This document shows, piece by piece, positions 50,716 through 61,740 of a stretch of DNA of 64,000 nt. The number at the start of each line of letters is the position of its first letter. The first letter of the stretch is position 1. Location of the stretch: positions 8,468,539 through 8,532,538 of the forward strand of contig NC_087070.1 of NCBI RefSeq assembly GCF_963678635.1. The letters are read 5' to 3'. The notes beneath the pieces are model-generated. The model saw only the letters and a list, made by a program, of their open reading frames with translations. It had not been told where the DNA came from and did no database searches. Both the position numbers and the translations under genes were made by a program. Source of the stretch: Symsagittifera roscoffensis (taxonomy: Eukaryota; Xenacoelomorpha; Acoela; Convolutidae).

Positions 50716-50976
50716 CGTAAATTTGCCCGATTCAAAAATGTGAGAGCGACTTTGCTAGGCGACTGCGGGCGGAATTGAATTTCGCTCATGCCATCCGTTT
50801 CGGGGACAGTCTATTCGATAGTCACTTGAGTCGCTGATCTCGACTGAGATCAGCGTCTTAAGGTATTCCGAATAGACGGTCCCCCGAAAGAGATGGCACG
50901 ACCGAAACTCATTTTCCCCCGCAGTCGCCTAGCAAGGGTAAAGTCGCACTCAAATTTGTGAGTCGGGCAAATTACG
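50716..50976. mobile_element. Foldback-type miniature element with long inverted arms
   Basis: The ends are CGTAAATTTGCCCGA and TCGGGCAAATTACG. The inner arms pair as GGCGACTGCGGG with CCGCAGTCGCC, and again as TATTCG...CGAATA. Nearly the whole 261 bp can fold on itself. It has no coding capacity, and the target duplication is unclear. Confidence 0.65.
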
Positions 50977-51103
50977 GGAATCGAGGGAAGGAATTTCATA
51001 TTTAAAAACATTTGCAATTAGAAGGGAGTAGGTGAAAAAAAGCAGTTTAACAGCCGATTGCTACCAATCTCGGGGAGCTAGATATTTAATTACCGGTCTT
51101 GGA

Positions 51104-51155
51104 TCTACTTAACAATTGCCCCCCTTTTTAAGAAAGGGGGCAATTGTTAAGTAGA
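51104..51155. repeat. 52-bp palindrome (TCTACTTAACAATTGCCCCC box)
   Basis: The arms TCTACTTAACAATTGCCCCC and its complement surround a short T/A loop. The same box recurs singly or in degraded form at about 51281, 51955, 53343-53445 and 53560, so it is probably the end sequence of a small element family. Confidence 0.7.
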
Positions 51156-51319
51156 TTAAAATAATGCATTTTTGACCAATCAGATTGCAGCAAAGTTATA
51201 ATTCCCAATAAGCTCAGTGCTAATTTACTGCTTTTATTAATAGTGGTGGCAATTCCTTAGTAGGTACCAAACGGAGGGAATTGTTAAGTAGATCCCTGGT
51301 CTTATATAAGTTTTATATG

Positions 51320-51410
51320 CTCTTTCTCTCAGGGATTCGACCCCCAGACAACCCAACGGGTCCCCCTTTTGTACTAATTTGAGATATCCAGTTTGGGCTG
51401 ACGAACGCTA
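51320..51410. mobile_element. Fragment of hAT-type miniature element
   Basis: CTCAGGGATTCGACCCCC, then CAACGGGTCCCCCTTTTGTA and GAGATATCCAG, in the same order as the interior of the inverted copy at 45719. The termini are missing. Confidence 0.55.
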
Positions 51411-51474
51411 AAATTTTAAAAAATTGTTACTGATTTTGTGGATAAAAAAACGCGAAGTTTTGGGCAACATTATT

Positions 51475-51797
51475 GGATCAACAGTACAATCTTCCCCCCT
51501 CAAATCGACTTAGGGGAAAAATAGGGATTTTTCATAAGCTAACTTTGAGTTTAGCATAAATTTGTTCAAAATTAGTTAACCGTATTACTAAAGAAAATAG
51601 AATTGAAACCTTATTTTTTAATGTAATTAATAGCATATAAACGCAATCTCACAAAAAATTTACACAACAATTTTATTTGCGCGTATGTATGAAATGCATT
51701 TTTTATACAGAGTTAGTCTTCAGAATTATACATGCTTGGGGAGGGCATTCTACGGTTAGGTCATTTAGGGGGAAGAGGGAGCTTGTACGGTTGATCC
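51475..51797. mobile_element. Miniature element with GGATCAACCGTACAA termini, copy 1
   Basis: Inverted ends GGATCAACAGTACAA and TTGTACGGTTGATCC lie 323 bp apart. The interior shares GGGGAGGGCATTCTACGGT with the copy at 52681. Short frames in it, including one at 51703-51885, are not genes. Confidence 0.7.
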
Positions 51798-52026
51798 AAA
51801 TTTTCCACAAATGACTAAACACGCCTCTTTTACTGTTTTGGGATAGCTCGGAACTCAATTCAGTCAACCTATAAAAAAGGTCCAATTTTTTTTCGGAAAA
51901 ACCCTCGTGATAAACATAGATCCGCCTCTGATTTTATTGTTACATTTTATAGAGTTACTTAACAATGGCCCTCCTTTTGGCTTGTACTACAGAATTGCCA
52001 CTTCTATAAATAAAATCAGTAAAGTA

Positions 52027-52429
52027 CAGGGGCGGTTCTAGGATTTTCTCGAGGGGGGGCGGATTTTCAAAAAATTAACCAAATTTTTTAGGTCGACCGA
52101 ATTGATTTTTCGAGCTCTCCCAAAGCTATGTTTTGCCCCTATTTTGTCAAAATTTTCTGCGCCGCAGGCAAATTTTTGAAAAAACAGTCAAAAAAGCCGT
52201 TTTTGGGCACTTTTTGAAAAATTTTGACAAAAAATCGCGTTTTTTTTGGCGCGCGCTCCCCCTCAAAGTTAGTATATATTGGCGCCAAAGGCGCCTTTAG
52301 AAAAATTTTAGGGTCGGTCGGCCAAAAATGGATTTCTGAAAAGTATCAAAGGGGGGACCCTTTGGGTCGGCAGGGGGTCGAATCCCTGAGAAAGAGAGGC
52401 GTCTGCCCCCCCCCCTAAATCCGCCCCTG
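52027..52429. mobile_element. hAT-type miniature inverted-repeat element, best-preserved copy
   Basis: A 403-bp element with ends CAGGGGCGGTTCTAGG and CCTAAATCCGCCCCTG, which match as inverted repeats apart from two bases. It is flanked by GTAAAGTA (52019-52026) and GTAAACTA (52430-52437), a 7/8 target duplication. The CAGGG start and 8-bp duplication are classic for hAT elements. The interior is GC-rich, with GCGCGCTCCCCC and TATATTGGCGCC. Confidence 0.85.
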
Positions 52430-52680
52430 GTAAACTACACTAGAACGTTGTATTTAACAATCGAATTATGCTGCAAATTCTCATTGGTTGAATACTCGAT
52501 GATTCAAGCTTCTTGAAAATTGCCCGCTTTTCTTAAAAGGGGCGTGGTGCAATTGTAAAGAAGATCCGATTTTTTCAATATTTCATTATTTCAATTAGTT
52601 GTGTCTGATTCTGATTCAATTGAAAAATCGATTTCTGAATGCGAATTTTGGTCGTGTTCACTTGGCATATTAGATTCTCT

Positions 52681-52999
52681 GGATCAACCGTACAACTTCT
52701 CCCCTGAATCGATTTAGGGGGGGGGGGGGTAAAATACCGGGTTTTCAGAAATGAAAGTTCTAGGCAAAATAAATTGATCTAATTGATCACAAACGTTTAA
52801 CGATACAAAAATATGATTAATGTTTCAGATTATTAACAGAATAAAATAGCTTTTCCGTATCAAAATTTTTCTCGATTCGTATATTCTGCGCGCTTGCATG
52901 AAATGAATATTTTATGCGGAATTAAGTTTCAGATTCAGTTCATGGATGGGGAGGGCATTCTACGGTAGGTCACTTAGGGGCAAGTTGTACGGTTGATCC
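52681..52999. mobile_element. Miniature element with GGATCAACCGTACAA termini, copy 2
   Basis: Perfect 15-bp ends (GGATCAACCGTACAA and its complement) bound 319 bp. It is flanked by GATTCTCT (52673-52680) and GATTTTCT (53000-53007), a 7/8 match, so it makes 8-bp target duplications. The interior holds a G-run (about 52719-52729) of variable type. Confidence 0.8.
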
Positions 53000-53671
53000 G
53001 ATTTTCTGAAACCAAAAACTGTATCCATCTTCTTACCAGTATCTAGATATTATTGTTTTTAGTTTTTTGGAATGATTATGTCATGAACGATGTATTTGTG
53101 TATTGAATTTTTTTGTTTAGATCAAAAGGATGTTAGCTTTTGATTGCTTTTAAACTTGTTTCGTTGCTTATTTTTTTGGGATACATGAGTAACTCTGCTT
53201 GTTTTGTCTTAAACGTATTTTCGATGACCGCATAAAGCTCGACTAGCATAAAAATTTGAAAACATGAAATTCTATCGACTCGCATAATTTTGAAAATTTT
53301 GTTTCTCAGAAACAAAACAAAAAGAATAATCCGTTCAAATTGAAATTTGGGATCTACTCAACCATCTGGGATCTACAGGGTGAGATTGTTTAGTAAACGA
53401 GATTGTTAAGTGAAATTTGGGATCTACAGGGTGAGATTGTTAAGTAGACCAAAATGGTCGATTTTTCTACCAATCAGAATGCAACAAAACTAGAATTCTC
53501 AATAAAAAGCTTAGAGCTATGTTACTGAACATATCTAGAGGGGTGGAAATTCTTAAGTAGGTACCATAAAGGGGAGGAGATTGTTAATTCAATCCAAAAT
53601 TTGCTTTTCTGAGAAATAAAAAATGTGAAATTAAGCAAACAACAAGGAAATGAAAATTTGAAACCAAGTTA

Positions 53672-53884
53672 ACATCCCCCATCCCCAACCCAAATCTTAT
53701 TAGGGGGAGGATTTTAACTAGCTTAACTTTGGATCTGCGTTTTAGCCAATCAGATCATAGCATGTTACACGCAGCGGTCACCAAGTTTATTTTACAGTGA
53801 ACGCTGGGATGGAGTATCTTAACTTGGTCTATTTGGGGGAAAAGGGGGGGTAGGGGTTGTTTTTATAGCATGTTAACGTGATCC
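53672..53884. mobile_element. Probable small inverted-repeat element
   Basis: AAGTTAACATCCCCCATCCCC at the left is roughly complementary to GGGTAGGGGTTG...GTTAAC at the right. Inner text CAGCGGTCACCAAG and CAGTGAACGCTG also pairs loosely. Termini and target duplication are not exact. Confidence 0.35.
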
Positions 53885-53965
53885 ATTTACGTATCAAATA
53901 AAATGTTATCAGTCACAATTCGACTCCCAGTAGAGGATTTAAAAAGAAGGTATATGACCCAACCG

Positions 53966-53985
53966 CCCCCCCCCCCCCCCCCCCC
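53966..53985. repeat. Run of 20 C
   Basis: An uninterrupted C run, the longest in the window, followed by TCCACC. Its length is likely to be unstable and may be unreliable in the assembly. Confidence 0.9.
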
Positions 53986-55980
53986 TCCACCATGGACTTA
54001 ACCCCATAGCGGCACAAAGGCTCCACCGTTGTTACTATATTACCTCCAATTTCTGCTGATCGAATTTATAGATGGAATAAATATTTGATACAAAATTGCG
54101 TTGTCAAAAAACACATGCATAAGGGGGGATGTAGTTAACAAATTGCAATAGAGGGAAAAGTTGAAAAGGTCCTTATGATTTTATTTTTTTAATGTTTCAA
54201 TTTTGCGTTACGATTTTCATGCTACTCACTATGATTTTGTGTTTTAGTTTTTTTTGTCTGTCGAGTCTTATGCTAGTCGATGCACAGCCGTATTTTTTGC
54301 TTGCTCTTCATGTTTATCCTTTTTTGAATCTGATGGCTGATTTTCTTCCGAAGAAGGTGGACTGAAAGTTTTTTCCACAGTTTTTCTTGGTTGTAGAGTT
54401 ACCGATGATCATTAGGAACTGAAGCATTTGTGTAATCTTGTCGATTCTATAAATATGCTCTTCGCAAAACTTTTTCTAATTACACGGAAAGTTGAATCGA
54501 TGTTTTTTTCGGTAACTTCTTTGATTTCTTTTGTTGAAACAATTTGGTGCCGAATTTTTGTTTGAACCCATATTTTTTGAAATCTAGTGTGTACATTTTT
54601 CCAATAAATTTTTTAACTGAAATTTTATATGAAAACTTTTTTGAGCGAAACCTGGCGTTTAATGGTTTTCACGCTATGCTCTCATCAACCGAATTTGGAT
54701 GTAAATAGTGTTTTTGTATTCACTAGTAAATTAGTGTTCCCTATACGTAAGAATAATTTGCCTGTAATTGGATTTGATTGTCTTCAAAAGTGAATTCTTG
54801 ATCCGTTTTTACGAATACCAGCGCAGCTCTGTTTGACGTGATCCATAATGATCTTATCTTACCTCGTCATATAGTGGGTTCAAGGTCAATTGCAGTGAAT
54901 TTTGTTGGGTTTCCTGATTTCTGGTATTTTTTTTCCTTATAACTTATATGGCTTTGGTACCTCTTTTCTCTTATTTTTTGATTCATCATTACGTACCGTG
55001 GAGTTATTGGCATGATTCTCAGAAAAAATTGTCCTGCTCTCTTCCTTGTTTTTCTAATTTAGACTTTTTCTTTTATCGAAGACTCTCTTTTTGTGTTGTT
55101 TTTTTTCCTGAAAATTTTTTGATTAATGTTTTGTTGATTGATGAGTTTTTTTATTTCGGATTAGTGAAGTCGTTGTAAATTGTTGTTTCAAAATCGATCT
55201 TTAGTTAGTTGTACTTGAGTTTTTCTTGTTTGATTACACACTTCAATTATCACTACTGCTGTTCCGTCCAAACTCCATTTAAGTAAGCAATCTTTTTTTA
55301 ATTGCTCAATTTTGCCCTCTGAGCCCAACGTATTTGAAGAATTCTGTAATTGTTCCGACTTTCGAAGAAACCAGAATATTTATGCTTGGTGTAGTTCAAA
55401 TTTAAATTGAAAAGATTTTTTTGTACCGCCGATTGTTTTTTGCAAAGTTTTGGGAGTTCGAAAATTGTCAATTCGTTGTAAAGATTTTATTCATACCGCT
55501 GAAAGCGATTTATTTATGCGCGGCGAATGAACATGCACAGAAAAAAGTATCTCCAAATTGAGTTGAGGCAAGCTAATCGATCGCACTAGTTTCGTACGTC
55601 TCAGAATTTCACACTTGATCTTCGATTTTGGTCAAAATTTTATAGTTTTTCAGCATTTTCTGTTCCCAAAAATCTATTCGATATAGATTAAGGGGGGAGT
55701 CGGAATATTCAGGGCTATGCCCTGGTATACGAGCAGTCTGGTTTTTCCTAGTGGTTGTTTTTTTTCTGATGTTATTACTGAGAGTGCTTCATGAGCTGCG
55801 TCTTCTAGGGTTGAATATATATTTCCACTTTTCTACTATCAATCCAATTTGGTATAAATGCGTGTTTTAAGGTTCTACTCGTTTAATTAAAAATAAATTA
55901 GCTGTAATTGCATTTCAATTTCCTTCAACTTCGTTTTCTGGACCCGTTTGTAGAAATACCACCATTGGCGGGCTGAAAAT
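53986..55980. other. No gene seen; diverged internal duplication
   Basis: Text around 54720-54900 (TAATTTGCCTGTAATTGG, then TTCAAGGTCAATTGCAGTGA) reappears diverged at 55870-56030 (TTAGCTGTAATTGCATTTCA, then TCAAGGTCATTTGCAGTGA). A hairpin box CAGGGCTATGCCCTG is at about 55709. Open frames, for example 54948-55178, are Phe/Leu-rich and unconvincing. Confidence 0.45.
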
Positions 55981-56487
55981 TATCCTTGATGATCTGATAG
56001 TGAGCTCAAGGTCATTTGCAGTGAATATGCTTGTTGCTTTGGTCGTCTTGCGTTTTGTATGCTAATTTCATTTTATTTTAATTAAAATGTCTACAATTTT
56101 AATTTATTGAGTAGCGTAATACCTACTGTGCCGTTGTAAAAAACTTACACCAAGATATTCTCCAACAAAACCAAAATCTCAAAAATGAGAAAACAACTAA
56201 AAAAAAAGGAAAACTCTTGAAAAAAATAGTATCAACGGTTTTTTTTTCAAAATTGTTTTTCTTGTTTTTAGGTGTTTTCACATTTTCGAGATTTTAGTTT
56301 TGTTCGAGAATATCTTGGTGTAAGTTTTTTGAAACGGCACAGTAGGTATTACGCTACTCAATAAATAAAAAATGTAGACATTTTATTTTAAATAAAATGA
56401 AATTAGCATACAAAACGCAAGATGACCAAGGCAACAAGCATATTCACTGCAAATTACCTTGAGCTCACTATCAGATCATCAAGGATA
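55981..56487. repeat. 507-bp palindrome
   Basis: Arms 55981 to about 56213 and about 56251-56487 are reverse complements with modest divergence. The outer arms are TATCCTTGATGATCTGATAG against CTATCAGATCATCAAGGATA. The CTACTGTGCCGTT and AACGGCACAGTAG boxes lie inside. No terminal element signature or coding frame is seen. Confidence 0.85.
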
Positions 56488-56860
56488 ACTGTTCCGAAAA
56501 ATTATTTTAGTGTAAGTTTTTGAAATTGTAAAGGTTTTTGTTTTTTATTGTTTGTCAGCTCCTCTACATTTCCGTTTCATTTTTTTTGTTCCTCTTTTCT
56601 CCCTTGACGTATTACAAGAAAATTTGAGGCGCTCTCAGTCACGATTCGATTAAATACTTTGAGAAGGTAATAAATGTTTTTAATCAGTGGTGCCATCATA
56701 AAAACATGCTGCTCCGTGTTGAGGTGAGAGCTGAAAGAAACTATTGTTTCGATTTAAGTTTTCAATCTTCTCTCTGTAGGTTGCTCTCATGTTAAGGTCA
56801 CTAAATCACTTTTTAATATTGATTCTAATAATTTCAATTTGTATGATTGAGTTGCTTCAG

Positions 56861-57294
56861 ATTCGGCGGAGATGAAAGGAATCGAAAGTGTTTTCAATTT
56901 CAAGAATTTGCAACGACAAAGTTTCGGCGATAAGTTTGTCACCATATTTGATTGCTTATGCGATGAGCGCTCTTTGAACGAGCCGCGAAATCAACTAAGT
57001 TTAATCTTTCAAGTCTCTGTGAGCGGGTTCATTGGAGACGTCGAAAGATCGTGGAACTTATTTGGCCGAAAATGGAAATGCCAGTTCCAAAACGAGTCTG
57101 GAAAAAATGCAACATCTGCTGTGGAGTATATTGCTGGTCGTCAATATGAGCCCCCGTATTTAGATACTCTGAGCTATTCGCAGGGAGCTTTGATATGTTA
57201 TTTGGAATCTAAAGTTCGAAGATGTCCTGAAAGAGCTTCTTTGGTTTTTGGAGAACATCCCATTACAAACAGATTCAAGGGATCAATTTAACTT
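56861..57294 (+). CDS. Exon-like frame resembling N-terminal part of a GT92 glycosyltransferase
   Basis: Follows an acceptor (GTTGCTTCAG at 56851-56860) and stays open to TAA at about 57294. It reads like a real protein. VTIFDCLCDERS resembles the family's start-of-domain 'A-Y-x-D-x-R' strand. KWKCQFQNESGK resembles its W-x-C-x-F step. SQGALICYLE...ASLVFGEHP resembles the 'y-C-x-L-P ... V-S-L-V' step. GT92 enzymes are membrane-anchored Golgi transferases that add galactose to glycans. The next family step appears only at 62635. The exon end has no obvious GT donor before the stop, so the gene may be truncated. The catalytic half is not seen in the window. Confidence 0.4.
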
Positions 57295-57878
57295 GACACG
57301 TTTCTCGAACTGGTAATCCAGATTTAAAAAAATCATAATAAACAGACATGCCTAACTCAAGATTTTCTTTTTTTTTTCTATATACTTCTGCTTAAGTTAA
57401 TTTTCAACAAATAGAATTAGATTTTTCAGAAAGACTAATGGGGTAATCTAAAAAAAATCACTTTTCTTCATGATAACATGCTAAAAGGTCTTTTGAGGAA
57501 AAATGCGAAACTTCAGGTAAAAACATCGAAACACTTTGTGCACGAGCTTCGACTGCAAATCAGGTTTCCACTTGTGCAATAATCAGCCTTAAAAAGTGTA
57601 CGAAGGTTTTTTTTTCCATGTTCATGGGCAGTTTTTGAAATTGTTGTAAATAACGTATTAAATAGTTTCAGAAAATAGAAATGCAAGTATCCTTATTTGA
57701 CTCTCATGTTCACAAGTAAAGCAAATTGGAGAAGAAGACTAGGGAAGGGAAAATTTGACTCTCCGAAGTCGTGGAAGTTTAAACGGAAAGTGAAATTCGG
57801 ATGGAAAATTGATTAATTGCGAAAACCAACACAGTTTTTGATGTGGAATACCGAATTATCAAGTTCGAAAAGTATTAG

Positions 57879-58169
57879 CAAAAATTATTATCGATCTTTG
57901 ACAACGTAAAATTGATTGAAGAAACTCTGACAAGAACTCTAGCCCATACTTACCGACTTCTATTCATAAACATGAAGCCGTCAATTGTTGCAGCTTGCCG
58001 CACACTAGGACTACAACGGCTAGCCCCAATACTAGTAAATTTCGATTACCATGCAGATCGTGACGTCATCTGGTGGAGATTCAATTGGCTCAAGAGCGTG
58101 ATTAATTGTAAGGGTCATCCTTCTATGATAGAGGATTGTTTTTTTTCTCCCGAAAGTCAGATTCTCTAA
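57879..58169 (+). CDS. Unrecognised exon-like open frame
   Basis: Open from 57879 to the stop at 58167-58169, with balanced composition. Notable are a Trp-Trp pair in RDVIWWRFNWLK and CRTLGLQRLAPILVNFDYH, which look like folded-protein sequence. No family was recognised. It lies between the two GT92-like exons on the same strand. I cannot say whether it belongs to that gene. Confidence 0.3.
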   Translation, partial: QKLLSIFDNVKLIEETLTRTLAHTYRLLFINMKPSIVAACRTLGLQRLAPILVNFDYHADRDVIWWRFNWLKSVINCKGHPSMIEDCFFSPESQIL

Positions 58170-58189
58170 AACGGAAGCGAGAAGATTAG

Positions 58190-58549
58190 TTATCCTAACT
58201 TATACACAAAAACAAGCATTGTTGGTTTACAGTTTACAGCTGGAACACAAAAAGTTTTTAAAATATTTTCAGTAAAGGAACATAAGAACCAGGTTAAAAA
58301 AACTCCCCCGTAAAAAAATACAACCATAAATAACTGCCAAGAAATAAAAGATATTTTCTTTGAATTATTTTCCGGACTCGTAAGCCCGATACGAATAATT
58401 TGCATTTTATGGACTAGGAAAGCGTTGTTTATCGCCAGTCCAAAAAATTGATCCTTGTAATCAATAAAGTGATCCTTGTTTCCCGTAAAATAAATTATTA
58501 GAAATGCAGATCCAGTATAAGCGGTTTTCTTAGGAGCTTTGCCAAGCAA
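58190..58549 (-). CDS. Unrecognised open frame with a faint family X polymerase resemblance
   Basis: Codes for 119 residues with a hydrophobic C-terminal half. GSAFLIIYFTGNKDHF near its start resembles the ALLYFTGS strand of family X DNA polymerases, and LAINNAFLV sits about where those read F-T-I-N-E-Y. Catalytic Asp residues are not seen, so this may be chance. Confidence 0.15.
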   Translation of the reverse strand: MLGKAPKKTAYTGSAFLIIYFTGNKDHFIDYKDQFFGLAINNAFLVHKMQIIRIGLTSPENNSKKISFISWQLFMVVFFYGGVFLTWFLCSFTENILKTFCVPAVNCKPTMLVFVYKLG

Positions 58550-58899
58550 ATGCCCTCATTTTTATAAAGAAGGTTCAAAAACGGATTTAATTTATTTTGT
58601 GCTATTTCTCCTTTTGTCTGAAGTAAAACATTTGAACGAGCAATTTACAACTGCATGTGTGCAAATCTTTAAAAATGCTCTCTTTCATACTTAAAAACGA
58701 TACGGTTTTCACATTAAACACAGTACAGTTTCAGGAGAGCTAAATGAGAAATGAAAGTTAGTATCTTCGTGTGATCAAATTTTGCATCTTTTTGTTAAAA
58801 AAAGCTTAAAGCTTTCTTTTCACCAAGATCTTTTAACATGCAAATTCGAAAAATTGGATTTCGAAGTTAATTTGACTCCGCCGTCCTTCCTCAAATGAC

Positions 58900-61740
58900 T
58901 ACTCAAACACATTGCCTGATTTGTAAAAACAGCTTGTGAAATGGAGGTGTTGGTTGCTTCACAAATCTAGGCAACATACATGTACAACGCAGCGGCCTAG
59001 CCCACAGCACTGATCACCATGACGATTTTAGCTCTCATCGTTGCACCTCCCAATTTCAAACCGGTAACGACACACACCAATGCATTCCCCCAATACTAGC
59101 TACAACAACGCCCTCCCAACTCCATCCTCACCCTTCCACTGCCCAACTCTCTCAAAACTCAAGAGGACCCTCCACTATTGAACCTGTAACAACACAAGAC
59201 CCATGGTCAAATCCCTGTTTAGAGCTCATAAACCACAAGGAAAATATACACCGACGTGATCCAATGGAAACCGGTCTTTATGATATTATCAAAAAACAAA
59301 GTTGGTTATAATTTCACTCAACTCCTCAGAAGAACCCTGAACAGCCTAACAGATACAACGAAATTACCTTCGCAGTGCAAGCACTAATGATCTTCCCACA
59401 CTTACTATTGTTCATTCAAAGTCCGAAAACGATGGATCCTTATCTAAAACAGAAGCAGGGCGACTTAAGCAATGGCAGAAAGTAGACCTGAATGACCTAT
59501 AAGCGCTTGACAAAAAGAAATAGACGATAGACTGAAACTAAAATAGAGCAGTTCAGCAAACTGAGGAATACCCGAAAAACATCAGGCGCAAATGCAAAAT
59601 TAACGGACACATCCAAACGGGTTCTTTCGCTCGACTAGGTCGTCAAGGGTAAAGTACTAGAACAGAATCATTGAGACGCACCCACCATCTGAGCCTACTG
59701 ATAATAACTACACTACACCAATCTCAAATGCAACAATTCCTTTCCGTCCATCCTTATTTGATCGGATAAACGCTGAACAGATCAAGAAAGCAGCCATGAG
59801 AACGCACGGATCTCATCGACCATCTGGCCTTGATGCACATGAATGGAGACATTTTTTCAAACTTTGGACAGCAATCAACTGAGAATGTTAAAAAATTTGG
59901 CTGCGAAAGAACAAAACTCAGAACTAACGGAACGATATAACGCATATAGATTATTACCTTTAGATAAGAGCCCAGGAGTAAGACCCATAGGCATAGGAGA
60001 AGTTATGCGTTGGATAAAAGGACAAACATTAAGTAAATGACTAAAAATGAATTTATCTTGCTAGGTTCAAACTACCACCTCTGTCTAGGACAACAATGTG
60101 GCTTTGAACGTGCGATCCAAACTCTAGGAGATCAATACAGCAAAACCTCCACAGAGGCGATATACTGATTGATTCCGGAAACGCTTTACACTCTCGAAAG
60201 CTGGTATTGCAAAACATCAAAAATACATGCCTATCGCTGTTAACAGCTACCAAAACTCGTACTCAAATCCATCTAAACTAATCAACAACAAAAGAACGTC
60301 TACTATCAAGAAGGGACACAACGAGGGGATCCGCTAGCAGTTGCCATGTTTGGTCTATCCATAACACCCATCTTAGAATTTTCATCAGTAGAAAACAAAA
60401 CCCCGATATGTTACGCAAATGTGGTCATTTAAGCTATTTACAAACCGTCTTAGATAAAATTGTATCACAAGGTATTTTCGCATGGCTATCATTTTGAAGC
60501 ATCCAAATGCCAGCTCCTATTCAGGGTTAAAGAACCCAGTGAAGCCGAGAAATTCCTCAAAATTACAGGAATCATTACAAAAGCAGGCGCTCGAGAGCTT
60601 GATTTTATTATCAAAAAAAAGTTTGAATGTAGAAAGCTCGAGTTTCAACAGCATGAAAAAATCAAAGATTTTAAACATAACCAAAAACGCTAAAACTTCC
60701 CCCCAAATTGTTTATGTCTGCTATACTGAAGGTGTTCAAAATATGTTTTGTTTTTCCTTAGGACAACGCTTAATACAATGGAAATCATAGAAACGTGTGA
60801 AAAGAATATCAAAGAACAACTAACACCTAAGCTAGTCGGTAAAGGCACATAGAACCTTTAGTTGCCTGAGATTTCTTCCCTACGCCCTAAAATGGGCGGC
60901 CTTAACATCAAGCTGCCATCATATCATTAAAATTACTTAGAATGGTCTAAGTAAACATCACCAAAACTGGAATCTAATGATCTTGTTACTGAAATAACAC
61001 AACGAGAAAGAAATTACACAGCAAGCCAAAATCAAACAATTAAAAACTGATAAAAAAATGACAAATCTTATAAACTCTTTTAAGGGAGCTGACAATTACG
61101 CAATCGGCCTGGCCTCTGAAAAGAGAGCCTCTAACTGGCTCATTGTTCTACCACTGAGCAGATACGACTTCAACCTACATAAATAAGATTTCAGAAAAGC
61201 TGTTTACTTAAGATACGGATGGGAACCGACCAAAACCTTACTCAAATGTGCATGTGGTGCAAATATCAACCTGACTCATGCCCTAAACTGTGCAAAAGGA
61301 GGTTATACAAGCTCATCAGACACAATGAAATTAGAGACTTATTCGCCAACCTAATGAACGAGGTTTGCCATGACGTCGAGATTGCGCCGAAACTTCAGCT
61401 GTTGCAAGGCAAAACCTTTTTGAACAATTCAGCTACAACTGAAGATGAAGTGCTCTTTACATTAAATAAACGGAATCTGGGGCTCACGATATAGCCGCGC
61501 TTTCTTCGACGTAAGAATTCTTAACCCCATGCCAAAACATTGCGAAAACTAAGGAAAGAGGTATACAATTATCACGAAACGTTGAAGAACTCCAAATATC
61601 CAAATTACTCAGACAATCATGCGCACGATGCGGCGATTAGCCGAAAAACTAAGTGAAAAAAAGACAAGAAAGCTACACGGAATCGATAAACTACTAAAGT
61701 ACTACAATAAGCTTCGCGCTTCTCAGGAGCTCTAAACTAT
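58900..61740 (+). pseudogene. Decayed reverse-transcriptase retroelement
   Basis: Fragments in several plus-strand frames follow one protein's order. HRPSGLDAHEWRH lies at about 59813-59850. LLPLDKSPGVRPIGIGEVMRW runs from about 59953. LIDSGNALHSRK (60160-60200) stands where the RT has V-D-A-S-N-A-F-N. IHLN...TTRG precedes it downstream. ICYANVV (about 60409) stands at the YADD active site, with both Asp lost. MGGLNIKLPS is at about 60895, and LRYGWEPTKTLLKCACGANI at 61206-61265. RHNEIRDLFANLMNEVCHDV, the family's conserved C-terminal block, is at 61314-61375. I recognise this from many cnidarian, sponge and crustacean copies but cannot assign its order with certainty. Stops and frameshifts throughout make it inactive. 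It sits between two GT92-like exons. Confidence 0.8.
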
